Shown: piece after piece, positions 21,758 through 29,044 of the stretch
How positions within the stretch are numbered: position 1 is the first letter of the stretch
How the letters are laid out: each line of letters begins with the position of its first letter
IMG/VR virus record: IMGVR_UViG_3300025120_000162
Location: 1-40,146 of that record
Direction: 5' to 3' (one strand)
Source of the DNA: a virus
Length of the DNA: 40,146 nt
Translations under genes and position numbers: made by a program
Notes under the pieces: generated by a model
The model's database searches: none
The model's input: the letters and a program-made list of their open reading frames with translations, nothing else
What the model was told of the DNA's origin: nothing

Positions 21758-23323
21758 ATGGCAGAACAATCAGGACAAGACGGCGTTAAACTATTTGGTT
21801 TTGAAATAAAGCGCGCAAAAAAGAAAGATGAGATGAAGTTACCATCTGTCGTTCCTCCTAGGGATGATGAAGGTGGTAGTTATGCAACTGCATCTGGTTC
21901 GCACTATGGTCAGTACCTGAATCTAGGTGATGACGATTCAAAAGACAACTATCAATTGATAATGAAATATCGCGGTAATGCAATGCATCCTGAAGTTGAT
22001 GCTGCTATTGAAGATATTGTAAACGAGTCAATTACTGGTAGCCAGTTAGAACAAACTTTAGAATTGAATATGGAGGAAGTAAAAGCTCCTGATTCTATTA
22101 AAAAGAAAATTACAGAAGAATTTGATAACATATATGGAATGCTTAACTTTAAAGAGTTAGGTCATGATATTTTCCGTAGGTGGTATGTGGATGGAAGAAT
22201 CTATCACCATCTTGTTTTAAATGAAGCAAATCCTAAAGAAGGTATTCAAGAAATACGACCTATTGATGCTGCTAAAATGCGCAAGGTCAAAAAGATTAAG
22301 AAGAAAAAAGATCCGGTAACCGGTGCAGATATTATTGAGAATACCGAAGAGTTTTATATCTTCCAAGAAAAGCCAGGGTCATCTACATCCGGTGTAAAAA
22401 TGACAAATGATGCAGTAAGTTATGTTACATCTGGTTTGCTTAGTGAAGATCGTAAAAAAATTATTTCATTTTTGCATAAAGCTTTAAAGCCTATTAATCA
22501 ATTGCGAATGATGGAAGACTCATTAGTTATCTATCGCCTCGCACGTGCACCCGAGCGAAGAATCTTTTATGTAGATGTTGGTAGCTTACCACGTGGTAAA
22601 GCTGAACAATATATGAAAGATATTATGACTAAGTATCGTAATAAGCTTGTGTATGATGCAGCAACTGGTCAAATTAAAGATGACCGTAAACATATGTCAA
22701 TGCTAGAAGACTTCTGGTTGCCTCGCCGTGAAGGTGGTAAAGGCACAGAGATATCTACACTTCCGGGTGGAGAAAACCTTGGACAAATTGATGATGTAAT
22801 TTTCTTTCAAAAGAAAGTTTACCGTTCATTAAATGTACCACTTAATCGATTAGAACAAGAAAATCAATTTAATCTTGGTAGATCTACTGAGGTAAATAGA
22901 GATGAATTAAAATTCCAAAAGTTTATCGATAGATTACGTATGAGGTTTGCTCATCTATTCTATGGTATTCTAAAAACTCAACTTATTCTAAAAGGTATTA
23001 TTACTGAAGAAGATTGGGAAGATTGGAAAAATGATATTACCGTTGACTATGTAAGGGATAACCACTTTACAGAATTACGGGATATGGAAGTATTGAGAGA
23101 AAGAGTACAAACACTCGATCAAATCAATAACTATGCTGGAGAGTATTTCTCTAAAGAGTGGATTCAAAAGAATGTACTTATGCTTTCTGATGAAGACGTA
23201 GAAAAGATGAATAAAGAAATCAATGGTGAACAAGAAGAAAAGCCTGAGGAAGAGCCACAGGATCAAGAAGCACCATCACAAAAATTTGAATTGAAACCTG
23301 TACAAGGAGATGACAGTGAGTGA
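21758..23323 (+). CDS. 20: Portal protein gp20
   Basis: The 521-residue product (T4 gp20: 524) forms the dodecameric portal at the DNA-entry vertex, the start point for prohead assembly and the dock for the terminase and neck. Diagnostic blocks are GNAMHPEVDAAIEDIVNESI near residue 72, LGHDIFRRWYVDGRIYHHLV, RMMEDSLVIYRLARAPERRI then FYVDVGSLPRGKAEQYM near residue 248, and LNVPLNRLEQENQFNLGRST near 365. The C-terminal 50 residues are acidic and disordered. The stop overlaps the gp67 start region. Length and all central motifs are ordinary. Confidence 0.97.
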   Translation: MAEQSGQDGVKLFGFEIKRAKKKDEMKLPSVVPPRDDEGGSYATASGSHYGQYLNLGDDDSKDNYQLIMKYRGNAMHPEVDAAIEDIVNESITGSQLEQTLELNMEEVKAPDSIKKKITEEFDNIYGMLNFKELGHDIFRRWYVDGRIYHHLVLNEANPKEGIQEIRPIDAAKMRKVKKIKKKKDPVTGADIIENTEEFYIFQEKPGSSTSGVKMTNDAVSYVTSGLLSEDRKKIISFLHKALKPINQLRMMEDSLVIYRLARAPERRIFYVDVGSLPRGKAEQYMKDIMTKYRNKLVYDAATGQIKDDRKHMSMLEDFWLPRREGGKGTEISTLPGGENLGQIDDVIFFQKKVYRSLNVPLNRLEQENQFNLGRSTEVNRDELKFQKFIDRLRMRFAHLFYGILKTQLILKGIITEEDWEDWKNDITVDYVRDNHFTELRDMEVLRERVQTLDQINNYAGEYFSKEWIQKNVLMLSDEDVEKMNKEINGEQEEKPEEEPQDQEAPSQKFELKPVQGDDSE

Positions 23324-23669
23324 AGTAGACGCGCAAGAAGCTGAGAATGCAGTTTCAGAACCTAATGACTATATTAAAGATTTGATTGCAAATGCTCTAG
23401 AGCAAGATTATAACGGTGCCAATAAGATCTTTGGTGATGTCATGACAGTTAGGCAAAACGATTTATTAGATCAAGAAAAAATTAAATTGGCTGATCAACT
23501 TTTCAACGGAGCAGAAGAAGATGACGATGTTGATGAAGATGACGAGTTGGGGGATGAGGATGACGATCAGCTCGAACTTGAGCTTGACACAGAAGATGGC
23601 GATGAAGAGGAAGATGATGAAGAAGAATCTGATGACGAAGCCACCGAAGATGATCAAGAAGAAGAATAA
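23316..23669 (+). CDS. 67: Prohead core protein gp67
   Basis: I chose GTG 23316 (117 residues) over ATG 23310 because AAGGAG at 23304-23309 touches the ATG but lies six bases before the GTG. The N-terminal helix region YIKDLIANALEQDYNGANKI then FGDVMTVRQNDLLDQEKIKL resembles T4 gp67 (80 residues), and the second half is an almost pure Asp/Glu run, as in gp67. In T4 this small core protein is needed for correct prohead shape and is degraded by gp21. The position between 20 and 21 is the T4 one. It overlaps the end of gp20. The acidic tail (about 50 residues) is longer than in T4. Confidence 0.87.
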   Translation: MSEVDAQEAENAVSEPNDYIKDLIANALEQDYNGANKIFGDVMTVRQNDLLDQEKIKLADQLFNGAEEDDDVDEDDELGDEDDDQLELELDTEDGDEEEDDEEESDDEATEDDQEEE

Positions 23670-23695
23670 TTCTTTTAAGTAAAAAGTAATAAAAG

Positions 23696-23703
23696 TATAA
23701 ATA
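23696..23703 (+). promoter_or_regulatory. T4-type late promoter (TATAAATA)
   Basis: This exact box lies between gp67 and the next start, 18 bases before ATG 23722. Expected transcription start is near 23709. It would drive the gp68-position gene, gp21 and gp22. Confidence 0.85.
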
Positions 23704-23721
23704 AAGCTAAAGGATTGTAAA

Positions 23722-23937
23722 ATGTTAACATTTACTCAACTAAGAGAAAAGATGGAGAAGGGCATGCCGCCTGGTGAACATGTTTTCGATAAAAAAGTTG
23801 ATGGTAAAACTTTAATGATCCACAAAGAAAAAGGCAAATTTTGTGTATACATTGATATGGAAAAACTAGATACGTATCCTACTTTAGGTATGGCAAAAAA
23901 AGCCGGCCAAGAATTTATAAAGGCAGCAAAGAAATGA
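23722..23937 (+). CDS. Prohead core protein at the gp68 position, with capsid-targeting-like leader
   Basis: The 71-residue product starts MLTFTQLREKMEKGMPPGEH, matching the leader of the genes at 896-7762 with a gp21-type site QLRE. The remainder is a small basic beta-alpha domain: HVFDKKVDGKTLMIHKEKGK, FCVYIDMEKLDTYPTL, AKKAGQEFIKAAKK. In T4 the slot between 67 and 21 holds gp68, a prohead core protein of 141 residues; this product is half as long, and similarity cannot be claimed from sequence alone. The overlap with gp21 (ATGA) and the leader support a core component processed by gp21. Confidence 0.7.
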   Translation: MLTFTQLREKMEKGMPPGEHVFDKKVDGKTLMIHKEKGKFCVYIDMEKLDTYPTLGMAKKAGQEFIKAAKK

Positions 23938-24584
23938 AACTGATTGCAGAATATACAGATCAAAGTTTAGAGATTCTCACCGAAGAAAAAGAAGGTGGTG
24001 GGAAAAGTTATTCTATTGAAGGCGTGTTCATGCAAGCAGAACAAAAGAATCGTAACGGTCGAATATATCCAAAGCCTATCATGGAAAAAGCACTCGGTAA
24101 ATATAATACAGAGCAAGTTTCAAAAGGTAGAGCAGTCGGTGAGTTAAACCACCCTGAAGGACCGACCGTTAATTTAGACAAAGTTTCTCACAAGATCGAA
24201 TCCCTTGATTGGAAAGGTAATGATGTTGTGGGCAAAGCGACTATTTTGGAAACTCCTATGGGACAAATTGTAAAAGGTTTGCTCGATGGTGGTGTCAGAT
24301 TAGGCGTTTCAACTCGTGGTATGGGAAGCTTGCAGAACAATGGTAACGCAATGGTCGTCAAAGACGACTTTATTCTTAATGCGGTAGACATCGTTCAAGA
24401 TCCATCTGCACCTAGCGCTTTTGTTAATGGAGTTATGGAAGGTGTTGAATGGGTTTGGAATAACGGAATCATTGAACCACAAGCAATTGAAATAATGGAG
24501 ACTGAAATTAAGAAAGCTCCTCGTGCGGATCTCTATGAGACACAAGTTCGTGAGTTTAAGAATTTCCTCTCGTTGCTCAAATAG
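23934..24584 (+). CDS. 21: Prohead core scaffold protein and protease gp21
   Basis: The 216-residue product (T4 gp21: 212) is the serine protease of the herpesvirus-assemblin fold that digests the scaffold and trims gp23 and internal proteins after [L/I]-x-E. Catalytic-type residues are His73 in GELNHPEGP and Ser126 in GVSTRGMGSL. A conserved Asp-rich block KDDFILNAVDIVQDPSAP occupies residues 143-160. The N-terminus reads EYTDQSLEILTEEKEG and may be self-cleaved. It is coupled to the preceding gene by ATGA and followed by gp22 after 18 bases. This enzyme is the expected processor of the leader-bearing proteins at 896-7762. Confidence 0.95.
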   Translation: MKLIAEYTDQSLEILTEEKEGGGKSYSIEGVFMQAEQKNRNGRIYPKPIMEKALGKYNTEQVSKGRAVGELNHPEGPTVNLDKVSHKIESLDWKGNDVVGKATILETPMGQIVKGLLDGGVRLGVSTRGMGSLQNNGNAMVVKDDFILNAVDIVQDPSAPSAFVNGVMEGVEWVWNNGIIEPQAIEIMETEIKKAPRADLYETQVREFKNFLSLLK

Positions 24585-24602
24585 TAAATAAAGGAGTCAA
24601 TT

Positions 24603-25655
24603 ATGACTGAAGATCAAAATCAAGATCAAGAGATTGACCTCCATGATGACAACGATGTCGTGGAAGAAGCTCACGATCCTAAAAATGCTGAGGCTCAGTC
24701 TGTAGCATCTGTTGATAAAGCAGGTGAAGCTACAGGTAAAGCGCCAACGCGTAAGGGTGATCAAACTAAACAAGATCCAATGATCAAAACTAAAGCAGGA
24801 CTAATTACTGCTATGGTTGGAAAAATGCAAAAAATGGGCAAGACTGATTTACAGGCAATGTACCATAAAGACGACTTTGATGTAGAGAATTTTGAAGGTG
24901 AAGCAATTGCTGAATCTCCAGAGCTCGATTATCAAGTTGATTTTTCTGAGGATCTAAACGCACTCGTCGAATCAGAGGCAACTCTGTCAGATGAATTCAA
25001 GGCAAAAGCAGAGACAATCTTTGAAGCAGCTATTAAGTCTAAGCTGGGTGAAGAGATCGATCGCCTTGAAGAGAAGTACAACGAAGAGTTGGCAGAAGAA
25101 GTAGAATCTACTAAAGCTGACTTAGTTGAAAAAGTCGACAATTATCTTAACTACGTAGTTGAGAGCTGGATGGAAGAGAATAAGCTTGCAGTCCAGTCAG
25201 GCCTAAGAACAGAAATTGCTGAGAACTTCATGTCAAGTCTGAAAGATTTGTTTGAAGAGTCTTACATCGAAGTTCCGGAAGCTAAGGTTGACTTAGTTGA
25301 CGAAATGGCAGATCAAGTATCAGAACTCGAAGAGTCACTAAATGATACAACTGCTAAAAACATTGAGATGATGGGAGTACTCGAAGAGCTAATGCGGGAA
25401 AAGATTATCCGTGAAGCATCTGAAGGTCTTGCAGAAACTCAAGTTGAAAAACTAAAGTCACTGGTAAGTGATATCGATTTTGATTCAGAAGAAACTTTCG
25501 CAGAGAAAGTAGAGACTGTTAAAGAATCATACTTTACCAAAAAGGTTACTGAAACAGCTTCTATCGAAGAAGATGTGTCGGATGACGATGGTGTTCAAGT
25601 AGCATCGGGTTCTATGGCTCAGTATCTAACAGCAATCCAAAAAACAAATAAATAA
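24603..25655 (+). CDS. 22: Major prohead scaffold protein gp22
   Basis: The 350-residue product (T4 gp22: 269) is acidic and almost wholly helical, with extended coiled coil from about residue 120 to 300 (EEIDRLEEKYNEELAEEVES; MADQVSELEESLNDTTAKNI). The block KTKAGLITAMVGKMQKMGKT near residues 62-81 is typical of marine T4-like gp22. gp22 forms the core around which gp23 assembles and is then destroyed by gp21, making room for DNA. Several [I/L]-x-E sites are present. The N-terminal 60 residues are acidic and disordered. Location between gp21 and gp23 is canonical. AAAGGAG is the ribosome-binding site. Confidence 0.93.
   Translation: MTEDQNQDQEIDLHDDNDVVEEAHDPKNAEAQSVASVDKAGEATGKAPTRKGDQTKQDPMIKTKAGLITAMVGKMQKMGKTDLQAMYHKDDFDVENFEGEAIAESPELDYQVDFSEDLNALVESEATLSDEFKAKAETIFEAAIKSKLGEEIDRLEEKYNEELAEEVESTKADLVEKVDNYLNYVVESWMEENKLAVQSGLRTEIAENFMSSLKDLFEESYIEVPEAKVDLVDEMADQVSELEESLNDTTAKNIEMMGVLEELMREKIIREASEGLAETQVEKLKSLVSDIDFDSEETFAEKVETVKESYFTKKVTETASIEEDVSDDDGVQVASGSMAQYLTAIQKTNK
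25647..25654 (+). promoter_or_regulatory. Variant late promoter box (AATAAATA)
   Basis: It overlaps the last codons of gp22 and lies 19 bases before the gp23 start. Expected start near 25660 leaves a short leader with GGGAG. In T4 gene 23 has its own strong late promoter, which supports use of this one-base variant. Confidence 0.55.
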
Positions 25656-25673
25656 TTTGGGAGTCCAAAAAAA

Positions 25674-27011
25674 ATGCAAACCGTATCATACGATCGACTG
25701 ATCGAGAAATGGGCACCGGTACTGAACGAAGAGTCTGCCGGCACTATTAAAGATCATCACCGGAAAGCAGTTACTGCTGCTATTCTAGAAAACCAAGAGC
25801 GTGCATTCGCAGAAGAAGCGGCCCAAGGCCAATTCATGACAGAAGCAGCTCCAACAAACAACACAGGCAATGCTGCTAACTGGAATCCAGTTCTTATTGC
25901 TCTTGTCCGCCGTGCTATGCCAAACCTTATGGCATATGACATGTGTGGAGTCCAGCCAATGTCCGGACCAACAGGCTTGATCTTCGCAATGAAGTCAACC
26001 TTTGAAAAGACAAAGGCAGGTGTATCAGACGGTGCAGAAGCACTCTTCAATGAAGCAGCAATTGGCTTCTCCGGAGATTCTGCAACAACTGCAAACGGTT
26101 CATCCTCTGGTTTGGCTGATTCTTCATCCTCTGGTGTAGGATCAATTGATGATGAGCGTACTGATCCTCTAGCAGCTAATGATCCATACTCAACAGCCGA
26201 AGCTGAAGCTTTGGGTGACGGTGTTGGTGAGAGCTTTGCTGAAATGGGTTTCACCATCGAAAAAGCAACTGTGACTGCCAAGTCACGGGCACTGAAAGCA
26301 GAATATAGCTTGGAACTTGCTCAGGATCTTAAAGCCATTCATGGCCTGGATGCTGAAACAGAACTGGCTAACATTCTGTCAACTGAGATCATGGCTGAAA
26401 TTAACCGTGAAGTTATTCGCACAGTTAACTCACAAGCTAAGACAGGTGCACTAACTGCTAACACAGCAATTAACGGTATCTTCAACCTCTCAACAGATGC
26501 AGATGGTCGTTGGTCAGTGGAGAAATTCAAAGGCCTGATCGTACAAATCGAGCGTGAAGCTAACACAATTGCTAAAGAAACACGTCGGGGTAAAGGTAAC
26601 TTTATGATCTGTTCATCAGATGTTGCTTCTGCTCTCTCAGCTTCTGGCATGCTTGACTATACTCCAGCAATGTCAACCAACTTGCAAGTAGATGATACTG
26701 GCAATACTTTTGCCGGTGTTATGAATGGTCGCACACGGGTCTACATTGATCCATATGCAACTCAGGACTATGTCAATGTTGGTTATAAGGGAACTAACCC
26801 TTATGATGCAGGTCTCTTCTATTGCCCATACGTACCACTAACAATGGTCCGTGCAGTAGGTGAGCAAAGCTTCCAGCCAAAAATTGGATTTAAGACACGT
26901 TACGGTATGGTATCAAACCCATTCGTAGGTGCTGCTCCATCTAATGGCCTAGCTACTGCTAAGACTAACCAGTACTACCGGATCTTCCGTGTAGACAATA
27001 TTCTTGCATAA
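25674..27011 (+). CDS. 23: Major capsid protein gp23
   Basis: The 445-residue precursor forms the hexamers of the head shell. The N-terminal region ends QGQFMTE|AAPTNN, and Glu57 is the likely gp21 cleavage point, comparable to Glu65 of T4 gp23. The HK97-type fold follows: WNPVLIALVRRAMPNLMAYD near residue 70, CGVQPMSGPTGLIFAMKSTF near 89, and C-terminal YKGTNPYDAGLFYCPYVPLT before RTRYG-like IGFKTRYGMVSNPFVGAAP. The segment of about residues 135-178 is Ser/Gly/Asp-rich and may be a surface insertion; it contains a 13-base direct repeat. T4 gp23 is 521 residues, so this is the shorter marine form. No separate vertex protein gp24 is seen next to it. Confidence 0.97.
   Translation: MQTVSYDRLIEKWAPVLNEESAGTIKDHHRKAVTAAILENQERAFAEEAAQGQFMTEAAPTNNTGNAANWNPVLIALVRRAMPNLMAYDMCGVQPMSGPTGLIFAMKSTFEKTKAGVSDGAEALFNEAAIGFSGDSATTANGSSSGLADSSSSGVGSIDDERTDPLAANDPYSTAEAEALGDGVGESFAEMGFTIEKATVTAKSRALKAEYSLELAQDLKAIHGLDAETELANILSTEIMAEINREVIRTVNSQAKTGALTANTAINGIFNLSTDADGRWSVEKFKGLIVQIEREANTIAKETRRGKGNFMICSSDVASALSASGMLDYTPAMSTNLQVDDTGNTFAGVMNGRTRVYIDPYATQDYVNVGYKGTNPYDAGLFYCPYVPLTMVRAVGEQSFQPKIGFKTRYGMVSNPFVGAAPSNGLATAKTNQYYRIFRVDNILA
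26099..26135 (+). repeat. In-frame 13-base direct repeat inside gp23
   Basis: TTCATCCTCTGGT occurs at 26099-26111 and 26123-26135, a 24-base period that keeps frame. It codes for SSSGLADSSSSGVG in the presumed surface insertion of gp23. Confidence 0.8.
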
Positions 27012-27036
27012 AGAATAAAAAAATAGAATATAGACT

Positions 27037-27062
27037 GGACCGGCGAAAGCCGGTCCTTTTTT
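27037..27062 (+). terminator. Strong rho-independent terminator after gp23
   Basis: The perfect 8-bp stem GGACCGGC/GCCGGTCC closes a GAAA tetraloop and is followed by six T. It ends the core/capsid unit. Confidence 0.95.
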
Positions 27063-27132
27063 ATAGGTATCCTCCCTCTCCAAACCACAGTTTATTATAC
27101 CATAGTTTGTTGAGTTTGTAAAGGAAAAAACA

Positions 27133-27140
27133 TATAAATA
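27133..27140 (+). promoter_or_regulatory. T4-type late promoter (TATAAATA) abutting a start codon
   Basis: This exact box ends only five bases before ATG 27146. By the T4 spacing (+1 six bases after the box) transcription would start on the A of the ATG, giving a leaderless message. It follows the gp23 terminator and heads the fibre locus. Confidence 0.75.
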
Positions 27141-27145
27141 AGAGT

Positions 27146-27655
27146 ATGGCAACACTAACTGAAAATTTTAATTACCTACAACCGACTAGCTTTAAGCTGG
27201 TTATTGACAGACGTAACTTTCCTAACCTTGAATTCTTTTGTCAAAATATTACACATCCCGGAATGATATTTAATCCAGTTGAACTTCCATATTCTCGAAT
27301 TGCAGGTGTACCACTTCCGGGTGATGCACTTACTTTTAACGAGCTAGCATGTAATATTATATTGGATGAAGACCTTAAAGGTTATGATGAGATGTATCAA
27401 TGGATACGTAGATTACTTGAAACACCTATGACAAAGCGTACAGCATTTCAAGCATCTGCTGGTCAACCTGGGACTTATGCTGATATTACTCTATCTATTT
27501 TATCGAGTCATAATAACCAGACAAAGCGAGTAAGGTATGTTGATTGTGTACCTACATCATTAGGTGACATTGCATTTGAATCAACTGCAAGTGGAAACGA
27601 ATTTATTACCTTTGCCGCATCATTTAGATTTAACTATTTTGAATTAACCAAGTAA
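27146..27655 (+). CDS. Second gp19-like tail tube family protein
   Basis: The 169-residue product starts MATLTENFNYLQPTSFKLVI then DRRNFPNLEFFCQNITHPGM, with SRIAGVPLPGDALTFNELAC and a C-terminal SLGDIAFESTASGNEFITF before FRFNYFELTK. The order (tube strand, CQNITHPG turn, FNELACNIILDEDLKGYDEM, then C-terminal beta strands) is that of the gp19/tail-tube fold, and its length is close to gp19 (175 here). Sequence identity with the main gp19 looks low. T4-like phages also use the related fold in gp54 (tube initiator), so a specialised tube or baseplate role is possible. It is headed by a late promoter that would make a leaderless message. Role not proven. Confidence 0.75.
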   Translation: MATLTENFNYLQPTSFKLVIDRRNFPNLEFFCQNITHPGMIFNPVELPYSRIAGVPLPGDALTFNELACNIILDEDLKGYDEMYQWIRRLLETPMTKRTAFQASAGQPGTYADITLSILSSHNNQTKRVRYVDCVPTSLGDIAFESTASGNEFITFAASFRFNYFELTK

Positions 27656-27664
27656 GGACCCACT

Positions 27665-27961
27665 ATGGCAGAATCAAAAGCGAGGAATATAAACAAATCA
27701 TTTAGTCCTACTGGAGGAATAGAAGCTACTGCTGTCGTAACTGCTGCTGGAGCTCCGGCCATGCCAGCAGGAAATGTTTTAGATTCCGCCGGTGTTATTT
27801 CACTAGCTGCTCACGTAGAAGCAGGTGTTTTTAGAGTTAATCCACAATCTATATCTGTAAATCATACAATTGATAGCGCTGATAACGCAATGTCGGCTGG
27901 ACCAATCAGTATAGATAGTGGTGTAACAATAACAATTAATGGAAATTGGAGTGTTGTATAA
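27665..27961 (+). CDS. Short fibre-type protein
   Basis: The 98-residue product is Ala/Gly/Ser-rich with beta character: SFSPTGGIEATAVVTAAGAP, NVLDSAGVISLAAHVEAGVF. Its end, SAGPISIDSGVTITINGNWS then VV, is the common C-terminal motif of phage fibre-like proteins, where it closes a beta-structured trimer. It has no signal peptide. AGGACCCACTATGG gives the start, and the stop shares its last base with the next ATG (TAATG). A small structural or fibre-associated protein is likely. The first 25 residues (ESKARNINKSF) may anchor it. Confidence 0.65.
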   Translation: MAESKARNINKSFSPTGGIEATAVVTAAGAPAMPAGNVLDSAGVISLAAHVEAGVFRVNPQSISVNHTIDSADNAMSAGPISIDSGVTITINGNWSVV

Positions 27962-28494
27962 TGGCTTCAATATTAAATGTAGACCAGATAAACAATGCGG
28001 CAGGTACGTCTGCTGTTACGATTAATAGCAGTGGTTTGGTTATGGCTAAAAAAGTAGCATTTCAAGTAAATGCTACTGATACAGAGCAAAGTTATACAGC
28101 AAGTGCTTATGCAAAAATCACATGGGAGTCTGTTGAGCTTGATACTGCTAGTTATTGGGATTCAACAAATCATAGATATACACCACAAGTTGCTGGTTGG
28201 TATTTGTTTGGTGGTCAGGTGCGAATTAAAACGCTCTCTGGTAGTGTAACCCTTGTTGCTTTTAACGTAGCAAAAAATGGACAAACCACCACACAGTCCG
28301 ACATTATGCTGTCACAATTCCAAGTGGATGCAGATGCTTTTACAAACGGTGAATATCCTCTTCCTACTGGAATGCTGCAGATGAACGGCTCAAGCGATTA
28401 TGTTGAGGCATATTTTCAATCTGAAGAAAATTGTGAAATCCATGATAATGCTAGGCGATCATTTTTCTGGGGTATGTTGGTACACCCAACTTAA
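27961..28494 (+). CDS. C1q-like short fibre protein
   Basis: An ATG at 27946 exists, but TAATG overlap and the recurring start MASILNVDQINNAAGTSAVT favour ATG 27961, giving 177 residues. After this anchor comes a compact beta domain: SYTASAYAKITWESVELDTA, YTPQVAGWYLFGGQVRIKTL, CEIHDNARRSFFWGMLVHP. The pattern (aromatic strand pairs, Gly-Trp-Tyr turn, final FFWGMLV) is that of the C1q/TNF-like jelly roll, often a trimeric ligand-binding fibre tip. The gene at 29041 has the same plan and a related start. Receptor contact or fibre-tip function is inferred. Confidence 0.7.
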   Translation: MASILNVDQINNAAGTSAVTINSSGLVMAKKVAFQVNATDTEQSYTASAYAKITWESVELDTASYWDSTNHRYTPQVAGWYLFGGQVRIKTLSGSVTLVAFNVAKNGQTTTQSDIMLSQFQVDADAFTNGEYPLPTGMLQMNGSSDYVEAYFQSEENCEIHDNARRSFFWGMLVHPT

Positions 28495-28505
28495 TAGGAG
28501 ACTAC

Positions 28506-28577
28506 ATGGCTAGTATATTAAAAGTACAAGATATTAAACATACTAATGACACTACAGTTATGGAGATTGCCGGATGA
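28506..28577 (+). CDS. 23-residue anchor-only minigene or remnant
   Basis: The frame MASILKVQDIKHTNDTTVME then IAG ends in a TGA that overlaps the next ATG (ATGA at 28574). It closely resembles the first 20 residues of the C1q-like protein at 27961, but has no following domain. TAGGAG at 28495-28500 is a good ribosome-binding site. It may be a true minigene, a remnant of a deleted fibre gene, or only a translation-coupling device for the next gene. Confidence 0.5.
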   Translation: MASILKVQDIKHTNDTTVMEIAG

Positions 28578-29044
28578 GTCAACTATACGTTAATACAATC
28601 ACCGAAAAGACTAGCGGCAACGGTGTGCAGATTGCGGGTCACATGGTTCAGATTGTACAAGGAATAAGCACTACTTATACTTCTCTTGGCTCTACTGGCA
28701 CATATGTAGACACTAATTTAGCAGCAACAATAACTCCTAAATTTGCTAGTAGTAAAATCTTAGCTACACTTCATGCGCCAATTGTTTATCGAAATACTGA
28801 AGACGCTATTTTAAGGCTTCTCAGAGGTAGTACAAACGTATATCAGATGAATCTTTGGTCAGGGTCTACTAACGCTGGTTATGGCATGGTAACTGGTTCG
28901 TTTCAATTTCTTGATAGTCCCTCAACAGCTAGTGCTACTACTTACAAAGTGCAAATGTTTAAAGACGGGGGAGATTTTTTGTTTAGCTATAGCAATCTTG
29001 TAGTCTCAACATCAACTCTTACTCTTATGGAGATTGCACAATGA
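28574..29044 (+). CDS. Short fibre-type protein with related N-terminal anchor
   Basis: The 156-residue product starts MSQLYVNTITEKTSGNGVQI, a common anchor form in marine phage fibres, then has a beta-rich domain (YTSLGSTGTYVDTNLAATIT; FASSKILATLHAPIVYRNTE; MFKDGGDFLFSYSNLV). It ends STLTLMEIAQ. The ending LMEIAQ echoes VMEIAG of the minigene immediately upstream, as if a shared segment was shuffled. Both ends overlap neighbours by four bases. It is a likely fibre or adhesin tip protein; the ligand is unknown. Confidence 0.65.
   Translation: MSQLYVNTITEKTSGNGVQIAGHMVQIVQGISTTYTSLGSTGTYVDTNLAATITPKFASSKILATLHAPIVYRNTEDAILRLLRGSTNVYQMNLWSGSTNAGYGMVTGSFQFLDSPSTASATTYKVQMFKDGGDFLFSYSNLVVSTSTLTLMEIAQ

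Noticed and set aside
25647-25654. Frameshift or fusion between gp22 and gp23
   Set aside because: Both frames have intact starts, stops and ribosome-binding sites; the overlap is only of the promoter box with the gp22 end.
25757-26281. 174-codon minus-strand frame within gp23
   Set aside because: It is antisense to the major capsid gene, with no promoter or motif.
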